Shown piece by piece: positions 1 through 4,661 of a stretch of 7,044 nucleotides of DNA (the stretch's first letter is position 1; each line of letters begins with the position of its first letter). The stretch is from Cytophagales bacterium (lineage in GTDB: Bacteria > Bacteroidota > Bacteroidia > Cytophagales > 172606-1), in NCBI GenBank assembly GCA_025455595.1, contig JALOMD010000351.1, positions 1 to 7,044 on the forward strand, given 5' to 3'. The translations under genes and the position numbers were made by a program. Under the pieces are notes generated by a model, which was not told the DNA's origin, searched no databases, and was given only the letters and a program-made list of their open reading frames with translations.

Positions 1-2549
1 CTGAAAAATTCCACCGCGTCGTCCACAGTCATGTCCAAGATGTCGGCAATGTCTTTTTCGTGATACTTCACATCCAATATTTCCTGCTTGAACCGCTTGC
101 CGTGGCAGCTTTCGCAAGTCAAGTGGATGTCGGCCATGAACTGCATCTCCACCGTCACGTGGCCTTCGCCTTGGCAGATTTCGCAGCGGCCGCCGTCGAT
201 GTTGAACGAAAAATGCCCCGCCGTGAAGCCGCGTGTCTTGGCAAGCGGCTGGTCGGCCATGAGCTGCCGGATATGGTCGTAGGCCTTGATGTACGTGACC
301 GGATTCGACCGTGACGACTTGCCGATGGGATTCTGGTCTACAAACTCCACCGCCGACAGCAGCGACAAACTGCCGCTGATGCCTTCGTACTTGGCCGTTT
401 CTTCACTGTGCTGGCCCAAGTGCTTGGCCAACGCCGGGTGCAGGATTTTCTTGACCAGCGTTGACTTGCCCGATCCGCTCACGCCGGTGATGGCCGTGAG
501 CACGCCCAGCGGAATTTTAACACTGATATTCTTGAGGTTGTTTTCGCGGGCACCTTTTATTTCGATGGAATCGGCCCATTTGCGGCGGCGTTTGGGCAGC
601 GGCACTTCGTCGGTGCCGTTGAGGTAGCGGGTGGTGTGCGTATCGGCGTGGTCAATCTTCTCATCCAGCGTGCCTTGGAACACCAACTCGCCGCCGTGCG
701 AACCGGCTTCCGGCCCGATGTCAATGATTTGGTCGGCGGCCCGCAGCACTTCTTCCTCGTGTTCCACCACAATCACGGTGTTGCCCAAATCGCGCAGCAT
801 TTGCAGCACGCTGATGAGCTTTTGCGTGTCTCGCGGGTGCAAGCCGATGCTCGGTTCGTCGAGGATGTACATCGAACCCACCAAGGCACTGCCCAGCGAA
901 GTAGCCAGCTTGATGCGCTGGTATTCGCCGCCGCTCAGGGTGGAAGCCACGCGGTTCATGGTCAGGTAGCCCAGCCCCACTTTGTCCAAGTAGCCGAGCC
1001 GGTTGCGGATTTCGGTCACGATGCGACCGGCCACTTTCTGCTCGTAATCTGTCAGTTGCAAGTCGTTGAAGTACGCAGTGAGTTTGGTCACGGGCATCAA
1101 TACCAAGTCAATGATGGACTTGCCGCCGATTTTGACGTAGCCCGCGTCTTTGCGGATGCGACTGCCCCGGCATTCGGGACAAACGGTGCGGCCCCGGTAC
1201 CGCGACAGCAACACGCGGTACTGGATTTTGTACGTTTCGCTTTCGACGTAGGCGAAGAAGTCGTTCAGGCCCCGGAAGTATTCGTTGCCCGTCCAAAGCA
1301 ACTGCTGCTGTTCCTCGGTGAGGTCTTCGTAAGGCCGGTGGATGGGAAAATCGAACCGAATGCCGTTTTTCACGAGCGGCGTGAGCCACTCGCCCATTTT
1401 CTCGGTGCGCCACGGCGCAATGGCCCCTTCATAGACCGAAAGCGTTTTGTCCGGGATAATCAGGTCAGGGTCGAGGCCCAGGACGGTGCCGAAACCCTCG
1501 CAACGGCGGCAGGCTCCGTAAGGATTGTTGAAACTGAAAAAATTGACGCTCGGCTCCTCGAACGTGATACCGTCAAGCTCGAACCGGTCTGAGAAAAGCC
1601 GAACGGCCCCCGCCGCCCCCGAAGGGTGAGCTTTTGCTCCCTTCCCCCCTGGGGGAAGGGCCGGGGATGGGGGCAGCTCCCCCTGCGGGGGCGGGGGGGC
1701 TTCAATCACGCATTCGCCCTCCCCTTCGAAAAAGGCGGTTTGCACCGAGTCGGAGATGCGAAACTCGTTGTCTTCGTCGTCGTGGCGGACGGCGTTACGG
1801 TCAATCAGTACGTAAAGCCCCCTCCCGACCTCCCCCAAGGGGGAGGAGTTTTTTTCTCCCCTCTCCTTGGGAGAGGGGCCGGGGGTGAGGCGTTTTTCTA
1901 TTTGCCCGACGGTTTTCTTATCGGCCAATAATTCTTCAATGAACAGCAACTCGCCCTGCCATTGGACGCGGGTGAAGCCTTTTTGGAGCAGAATGTTCAG
2001 TTCGTCGGCCAGTTTGCGGCCTGCGTGCGGTTTCAGCGGAGCCAGCACCAAAAAACGCTGCCCGTCCTCGAAGCCGTACAGATACTCGATTACATCGGTC
2101 ACGGTGTCGCGGCGCACTTCCTGCCCCGACACGGGCGAAAACGTGCGTCCGATACGCGAAAACAGCAATTTCAGATAGTCGTATATCTCGGTGGCGGTGC
2201 CAACTGTAGAACGTGGGTTGCGAGTGTTCACTTTCTGCTCGATGGCAATGGCCGGCGACACGCCCCGGATGTAGTCAACGGCGGGTTTTTCCATGCGGCC
2301 CAAAAACTGCCGGGCGTAGCTGCCGAGGCTTTCGACGTACATCCGCTGCCCTTCGGCAAACAGCGTGTCGAACGCCAACGACGACTTGCCCGAGCCGGAC
2401 AGTCCGGTAACGACCACCAGTTTGTTGCGCGGAATGGCTACGCTAAGGTTCTTCAGGTTGTTCACCCGTGCCCCTTTGATGATGATGTACTGCTTCGGGT
2501 CGGCTTCGGTGATTTCAGGTGTGATAGTGGCAGCAGTGGCGGTGTTCAT
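1..2549 (-). CDS. uvrA: UvrA, excinuclease ABC subunit A (3' end outside window)
   Basis: UvrA is the damage-sensing ATPase of nucleotide excision repair; it dimerises, loads UvrB on lesions and acts in the cytoplasm. The frame from ATG at 2549 stays open to the left edge, giving 849 residues; roughly the last 100 are missing. Visible in order: Walker A GLSGSGKS (49-56), the UvrB-binding region (about 130-330), a CRRC pair (C347/C350) after FSFNNPYGA, a second pair C457/C460, the ABC signature LSGGEYQR (538-545), Walker B ILDEPS (562-567), the second Walker A GVSGSGKS (689-696), and a zinc module with C789/C792 and C812/C815. The second signature and Walker B fall outside the window. Two palindromic repeats are inserted in frame at about residues 220-245 and 284-316, making the protein about 60 residues longer there than expected. 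The first Cys pair of the E. coli zinc module 1 is replaced by FSDRFELDG. No Shine-Dalgarno site is visible; the leader is A-rich. Transcribed divergently from the sigma factor gene. Confidence 0.97.
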   Translation of the reverse strand, partial: MNTATAATITPEITEADPKQYIIIKGARVNNLKNLSVAIPRNKLVVVTGLSGSGKSSLAFDTLFAEGQRMYVESLGSYARQFLGRMEKPAVDYIRGVSPAIAIEQKVNTRNPRSTVGTATEIYDYLKLLFSRIGRTFSPVSGQEVRRDTVTDVIEYLYGFEDGQRFLVLAPLKPHAGRKLADELNILLQKGFTRVQWQGELLFIEELLADKKTVGQIEKRLTPGPSPKERGEKNSSPLGEVGRGLYVLIDRNAVRHDDEDNEFRISDSVQTAFFEGEGECVIEAPPPPQGELPPSPALPPGGKGAKAHPSGAAGAVRLFSDRFELDGITFEEPSVNFFSFNNPYGACRRCEGFGTVLGLDPDLIIPDKTLSVYEGAIAPWRTEKMGEWLTPLVKNGIRFDFPIHRPYEDLTEEQQQLLWTGNEYFRGLNDFFAYVESETYKIQYRVLLSRYRGRTVCPECRGSRIRKDAGYVKIGGKSIIDLVLMPVTKLTAYFNDLQLTDYEQKVAGRIVTEIRNRLGYLDKVGLGYLTMNRVASTLSGGEYQRIKLATSLGSALVGSMYILDEPSIGLHPRDTQKLISVLQMLRDLGNTVIVVEHEEEVLRAADQIIDIGPEAGSHGGELVFQGTLDEKIDHADTHTTRYLNGTDEVPLPKRRRKWADSIEIKGARENNLKNISVKIPLGVLTAITGVSGSGKSTLVKKILHPALAKHLGQHSEETAKYEGISGSLSLLSAVEFVDQNPIGKSSRSNPVTYIKAYDHIRQLMADQPLAKTRGFTAGHFSFNIDGGRCEICQGEGHVTVEMQFMADIHLTCESCHGKRFKQEILDVKYHEKDIADILDMTVDDAVEFF
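1596..1700. repeat. In-frame G/C-rich palindromic insertion inside uvrA (insert 2)
   Basis: This stretch of C and G runs contains a perfect 10-bp inverted repeat (1639-1648 with 1651-1660) and a second small C/G hairpin at about 1679-1691. In the uvrA frame it codes for a Pro/Gly/Ala-rich segment (about residues 284-316, containing PPPPQGELPPSPALPPGG) between GEGECVIE and RLFSDRFELDG, where other UvrA proteins have only a short loop. Base composition is far from that of the flanking gene. The exact borders are estimated from where UvrA-like sequence stops and resumes. It resembles the ubiquitous C-run/G-run palindromes of Bacteroidota genomes, but I cannot name a family. Confidence 0.8.
1813..1892. 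repeat. In-frame G/C-rich palindromic insertion inside uvrA (insert 1)
   Basis: Two short perfect hairpins sit side by side: CCTCCCCC (1829-1836) pairing with 1839-1846, and CCCCTCTCC (1858-1866) pairing with 1870-1878. Read in the uvrA frame it codes for LTPGPSPKERGE (residues 221-232) and then a Ser/Gly/Arg-rich stretch up to about residue 245, after which normal UvrA sequence (YVLIDR) resumes. From memory, this peptide is typical of a repeat that recurs in many Bacteroidota genomes. The insertion falls in the UvrB-binding region, in a place likely to be a surface loop. Borders are approximate. Confidence 0.8.
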
Positions 2550-2596
2550 TCTATCGTTTGTTCGTTTATCGTTTTACGTTTTTAGTTTTCAGTTTG
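2550..2596 (-). promoter_or_regulatory. uvrA leader with repeated AAACG units
   Basis: Only 47 bases lie between the uvrA start codon and the first palindromic repeat. On the mRNA strand this leader is A-rich and carries four AAACG units at 7-8 base spacing (plus-strand CGTTT at 2555, 2563, 2570 and 2577). No Shine-Dalgarno sequence is seen, as is usual in Bacteroidota. I found no TAnnTTTG-type promoter facing uvrA here or further upstream, so the uvrA promoter is not located. Confidence 0.3.
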
Positions 2597-2625
2597 GCGT
2601 TTTGGGCATTTTTGCTCAAAACGGC
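2597..2625. repeat. GCGTTTT palindrome, copy 1
   Basis: Arms 2598-2608 (CGTTTTGGGCA) and 2613-2623 (TGCTCAAAACG) pair with one G-T wobble around a TTTT loop. It is one of at least six copies in the window and forms the uvrA-side end of element 1. Confidence 0.75.
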
Positions 2626-2732
2626 ATAACTTGTCCGAACTGTGATTTTAGCGTGATTTTCGTGATGAGCATGAAAAGATACATCACATGTTAATCAAAT
2701 CAATCATTTTGAAATCACAGTTCAGAAAATGA

Positions 2733-2762
2733 GCGTTTTAGGCAAAAATTGCTTAAAACGCC
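2733..2762. repeat. GCGTTTT palindrome, copy 2
   Basis: Arms GCGTTTTAGGCAA (2733-2745) and TTGCTTAAAACGC (2749-2761) pair over 13 positions with one wobble and a 3-base AAA loop. It closes element 1 on the side of the sigma factor gene and is the best-preserved copy. Confidence 0.8.
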
Positions 2763-2977
2763 GGGAGGGCAATCAAAAAGGTTCCGAGGTTTCAATCCGT
2801 TGCGGCCCACGATTCGTATGTCTGTCGGCGGGGTGTTTTTGAAAACGAACAACGGCAGCCGCCCAGTATAAGGATAAAACTTTTGGTAGCAAAAAAGTTG
2901 CAAGCCGCCCTTTGGGCCGAAACAAAAGGAAGAAGCAGTATAAAAAACAAAAAAATATTGCACCATTTGGCATACAA
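2763..2977. other. Intergenic stretch without a convincing gene
   Basis: About 215 bases between element 1 and the sigma factor promoter. Open frames exist on the minus strand in several overlapping frames, but none has a recognisable domain, a start context or a consistent codon pattern, so I do not call a gene. Visible structure is limited to two weak hairpins: AACTTTT (2878-2884) with AAAAGTT (2893-2899), and GCCC-TTT-GGGC (2907-2917). It could be a decayed dispersed repeat. Confidence 0.5.
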
Positions 2978-3009
2978 CTTGCAAAATAAAGTTCAGGTGT
3001 TTACTTTTG
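2978..3009 (+). promoter_or_regulatory. Bacteroidota-type promoter for the sigma factor gene
   Basis: TACTTTTG at 3002-3009 matches the TAnnTTTG -7 element of the Bacteroidota primary sigma factor exactly. CTTG at 2978-2981 provides the -33 element with 20 bases between them. Transcription would start near 3015, leaving a leader of about 75-90 bases before the sigma factor start. Confidence 0.6.
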
Positions 3010-3089
3010 ACTATCTGTATGTTATAAGCCGTTCCCCTTTTCCATCACCTAAACACTGTCTATGACAAACTTGTACGCAAACATCCAAA

Positions 3090-3695
3090 ATGTTTCGCTA
3101 TATGAACCAAAGTTTGTTGAACGACAGCGTACTGGTAAATCTTTACAGAAACGGCGACGAGAAAGCCTTTGAAATCCTCGTTAGACGTTACAAATCAAGG
3201 GTTTACACGGCAATCTACCTGATTGTCAAGGACTCCTACACGGCTGAAGACCTGCTACAGGACACCTTCATCAAAGCCATCGGCACCATCAAGTCAGACC
3301 GTTACAACGAGGAAGGCAAGTTTCTGCCTTGGCTGATGCGCATTGCCCATAATTTGGCGATTGACTACTTCCGCCGCGACAAACGCTACCCGACCATTGT
3401 GATGGAAGACGGTAGCAATGTCTTCGACTCGCTGGATTTTTCGGAAGATTCGGCTGAATCCATCCAAATCAAGCAGGAGTCGCACGCCCGGCTGCGCGAA
3501 ATGATTGACAAACTGCCCGCCGTGCAACGCGAGGTGCTGATTATGCGTCACTACGGCGACATGAGTTTTCAGGAAATCGCCACGGCCACGGGCGTGAGCA
3601 TCAACACTGCCTTGGGCCGGATGCGTTACGCCTTGATCAACCTGCGCAAGCAAATGACCCCCGCCGACCGCGACCGGTACGTGTCGAACAGTTAA
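3090..3695 (+). CDS. ECF-type RNA polymerase sigma factor (sigma-70 family)
   Basis: A 201-residue alternative sigma factor that would direct RNA polymerase to a set of promoters. Region 2 spans about residues 27-100 and contains AEDLLQDTFI (52-61) and FLPWLMRIAHNLAIDYFRR (78-96), the core-binding and -10-recognition part. Region 4 spans about 133-188 with a helix-turn-helix, LPAVQREVLIMRHYGDMSFQ followed by EIATATGVSINTALGRMRYA, for -35 contact. There is no extra C-terminal domain. The ATG at 3102 (giving MNQSLLNDS) is an equally good start and matches what I expect of Cytophagales relatives; 3090 adds only four residues. An upstream promoter is visible and a strong terminator follows 52 bp after the stop. 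No classical membrane anti-sigma gene is adjacent, but the next gene codes for a small protein with anti-sigma-like character. The target regulon cannot be read from sequence. Confidence 0.93.
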   Translation: MFRYMNQSLLNDSVLVNLYRNGDEKAFEILVRRYKSRVYTAIYLIVKDSYTAEDLLQDTFIKAIGTIKSDRYNEEGKFLPWLMRIAHNLAIDYFRRDKRYPTIVMEDGSNVFDSLDFSEDSAESIQIKQESHARLREMIDKLPAVQREVLIMRHYGDMSFQEIATATGVSINTALGRMRYALINLRKQMTPADRDRYVSNS

Positions 3696-3746
3696 GTCGT
3701 TGGTTTTGGGTACAAAAAACCCGCGACCAGCTTTGGAAGCCTACAC

Positions 3747-3798
3747 AAAAGGCCGCACCGTCATGCCCGAACGTATGACGGTGCGGCCTTTTGTTTTT
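3747..3798 (+). terminator. Intrinsic terminator of the sigma factor gene
   Basis: A perfect 18-bp stem (3747-3764 with 3775-3792) encloses a 10-base loop and is followed by GTTTTTT. The stem is A-rich at its base and T-rich on the other side, so it could also work from the minus strand. It separates the sigma factor from the small downstream gene. Confidence 0.9.
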
Positions 3799-3970
3799 TC
3801 CAAGCTACGGCTGGCAAAGTTTTTTTGCTCTGACTATCAGCACGTTGGAAATAATTTTTGTGGGATTTTTATTTTTTGTGGGGCAATCCGTACAATTTCC
3901 AAAAACAAACCCGCGTTATCTGATTGTTATGTTTTTCGGTTCTCCTCTCACTTCAAAATTAAAAACAGGT

Positions 3971-4204
3971 ATGATCCAAACCTTTACAAAGAATGATTTG
4001 GTCAAGCATTTGTACCAAGAGCTTCCTCATCCTGAAAACCAGTGGATGAACGATGCGTTGTCGGCCGACGGCGAAATGGCCGGGTTGCAGCAAGATATGC
4101 GACAAGTGAAAGACATGCTCGACGAAAACTTGATGGAGCCGTCTGATGCAGTAGTTGACCGGATACTGGCGTTTTCGCGGCACTTTCCAAGGAATAGCAA
4201 GTAA
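3971..4204 (+). CDS. Small acidic helical protein, anti-sigma-like N-terminal segment (function unknown)
   Basis: A 77-residue protein starting MIQTFTKNDLVKHLYQELPH. The frame is open further upstream to 3791, but that extension runs through the T-rich side of the terminator and AT-rich intergenic DNA, so ATG 3971 is chosen. The pattern (a first helix with DLVKHLYQEL, then a helix around WMNDALSADGEMAGLQQDMRQVKDML) is like the sigma-binding first part of many anti-sigma factors, which read L..YL..EL...E...IE..L..D.EL. There are no Cys or His residues in a zinc-binding pattern (HxxxCxxC is absent), no membrane segment and no signal peptide, so it would be a soluble cytoplasmic protein. It lies 275 bp after the sigma factor gene behind a strong terminator, so it probably has its own promoter; only imperfect candidates are visible, such as TATTTTTTG at 3870-3878. 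A role in controlling the sigma factor is inference from shape and position. Confidence 0.75.
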   Translation: MIQTFTKNDLVKHLYQELPHPENQWMNDALSADGEMAGLQQDMRQVKDMLDENLMEPSDAVVDRILAFSRHFPRNSK

Positions 4205-4219
4205 ACTCATTTCACAAAA

Positions 4220-4256
4220 AAGCCCTTGAAACCAAAGTTTCAGGGGCTTCTTTGTT
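4220..4256 (+). terminator. Intrinsic terminator of the 77-residue protein gene
   Basis: A 13-bp stem, AAGCCCTTGAAAC (4220-4232) with GTTTCAGGGGCTT (4237-4249), has one G-T wobble and a 4-base CAAA loop. It is followed by CTTTGTTT and preceded by an A-run. It starts 15 bp after the stop codon. Confidence 0.88.
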
Positions 4257-4270
4257 TGTAAACTCATCCA

Positions 4271-4300
4271 GCATTTTGAGCAAAAATTGCCCAAAACGCC
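4271..4300. repeat. GCGTTTT palindrome, copy 3
   Basis: Arms GCATTTTGAGCAA (4271-4283) and TTGCCCAAAACGC (4287-4299) are complementary apart from two wobble-type differences, with an AAA loop. It is the left end of element 2 and lies 15 bp after the T-run of the preceding terminator. Confidence 0.75.
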
Positions 4301-4415
4301 TTAGTCAAACTGGCGCAAGCGTCCGCTTGTGCCTATCAATTGACCAGCGTCCGCTGGTCGCGAGCCGTTGGCTCGCAAAAGCTGATGTCAACAGAGATAG
4401 AAAACATATTGAGGT

Positions 4416-4440
4416 GTTTTGAGCATTTTTTGCCTAAAAC
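4416..4440. repeat. GCGTTTT palindrome, copy 4 (centre of element 2)
   Basis: GTTTTGAGCA (4416-4425) pairs with TGCCTAAAAC (4431-4440) around TTTTT with two imperfect positions. It sits between the two long arms of element 2 and is the most degenerate full copy. Confidence 0.6.
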
Positions 4441-4512
4441 GGTTGTTGTTTGCCGCTTCCGTTGACATCGGCATTGGCAAACCTATCGGTTTGCGACCAG
4501 CGGACGCTGGTC

Positions 4513-4541
4513 AACAAAAAAGCACAAGCGGACGCTTGCGC
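4513..4541 (-). terminator. Probable serS terminator, provided by element 2
   Basis: Read on the minus strand, the hairpin GCGCAAGC-GTCC-GCTTGTGC (4522-4541) is followed at once by TTTTTTGTT (4513-4521). This is a complete intrinsic terminator about 75 bp after the serS stop. The matching hairpin in the other arm (4312-4333) lacks the T-run, so only the serS-facing arm has this property. Confidence 0.7.
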
Positions 4542-4551
4542 CAGTTTGACT

Positions 4552-4586
4552 AAGGCGTTTTAAGCGAATTTTGCCCAAAACGCCTT
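4552..4586. repeat. GCGTTTT palindrome, copy 5
   Basis: AAGGCGTTTTAAGC (4552-4565) pairs with GCCCAAAACGCCTT (4573-4586) with two wobble-type differences. It is the right end of element 2 and lies just downstream of the serS stop codon. Confidence 0.75.
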
Positions 4587-4601
4587 CCCGCTTCTTCGGA
4601 T

Positions 4602-4661
4602 TCAGTCAATCACATCAAATTTGGTGTATGACTGTAAGACTTGCGGGATGCGGATGCCGTT
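4602..4661 (-). pseudogene. Out-of-frame remnant of the original serS 3' end
   Basis: Read in the frame set by the second copy of the 25-bp duplication, this stretch codes for NGIRIPQVLQSYTKFDVID followed by TGA (4602-4604). That is the normal type of bacterial seryl-tRNA synthetase C-terminus after LLENNQTP. The current serS frame passes through the same bases shifted by one and ends 13 bases earlier, at 4615. Confidence 0.85.

Larger units (their letters stand above)
2596..2762. repeat. Composite inverted-repeat element 1, upstream of uvrA
   Basis: The two ends of this 167-bp block are inverted copies of each other over about 50 bases. Each end starts with a copy of the GCGTTTT palindrome (2597-2625 and 2733-2762). 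Inside that lies GAACTGTGATTT (2637-2648), which matches AAATCACAGTTC (2712-2723) perfectly in inverted orientation. The left part also holds GTGATTTT twice (2642 and 2653) and then GTGAT (2662), giving a degenerate direct repeat. The CCGAACTGTGATTT/AAATCACAGTTC motif looks like a dispersed Bacteroidota repeat known to me only from memory. No coding capacity and no transposase. It lies 47 bp upstream of uvrA in the divergent intergenic region. Confidence 0.75.
4271..4586. repeat. Composite inverted-repeat element 2 with modular hairpins
   Basis: A 316-bp non-coding block between convergent genes. Arms of about 100 bp (4292-4392 and 4461-4561) are inverted, imperfect copies; each outer end is a GCGTTTT palindrome and a third copy lies in the centre. 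Each arm is itself a row of hairpins. Left: 4312-4333, 4342-4359 and 4360-4376. Right: 4477-4494, 4495-4512 and 4522-4541. Four of the six have the loop GTCC or its complement GGAC, with stems such as GACCAGC/GCTGGTC. The remaining pair (4360-4376 and 4477-4494) differs in sequence but keeps its stems. No transposase, no clear target duplication and no open frame of note. Looks like a MITE-like or REP-like element; family not identified. Confidence 0.85.

Noticed and set aside
636..1592. 318-residue open frame on the plus strand opposite uvrA
   Set aside because: It is antisense to a clearly conserved UvrA sequence, and its His/Val/Ala-rich translation is what the complement of GC-rich coding DNA gives.
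1596..1892. uvrA as a broken gene, because of the insertions
   Set aside because: Reading codon by codon through both insertions shows no stop and a return to the proper UvrA frame after each.
2715..2984. Open frames of 61-89 residues on the minus strand between uvrA and the sigma factor
   Set aside because: Three overlap in this stretch, none has domain signals, and one runs through a palindromic repeat; the region is better read as intergenic repeat-derived DNA.
3062..3101. ATG at 3062 as start of a small upstream peptide or alternative sigma start
   Set aside because: It is in a different frame from the sigma factor and leads to a short, featureless peptide.
3791..3970. Upstream extension of the 77-residue protein to a 137-residue product
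   Set aside because: The extra part begins in the T-run of a terminator and translates into a Phe-rich string from AT-rich DNA; the ATG at 3971 gives a compact, plausible protein.
4312..4541. CRISPR array, because of repeated GCGTCCGC/GCGGACGC units
   Set aside because: The units are hairpins in inverted arrangement with differing stems; there are no evenly sized direct repeats or unique spacers, and no cas genes.
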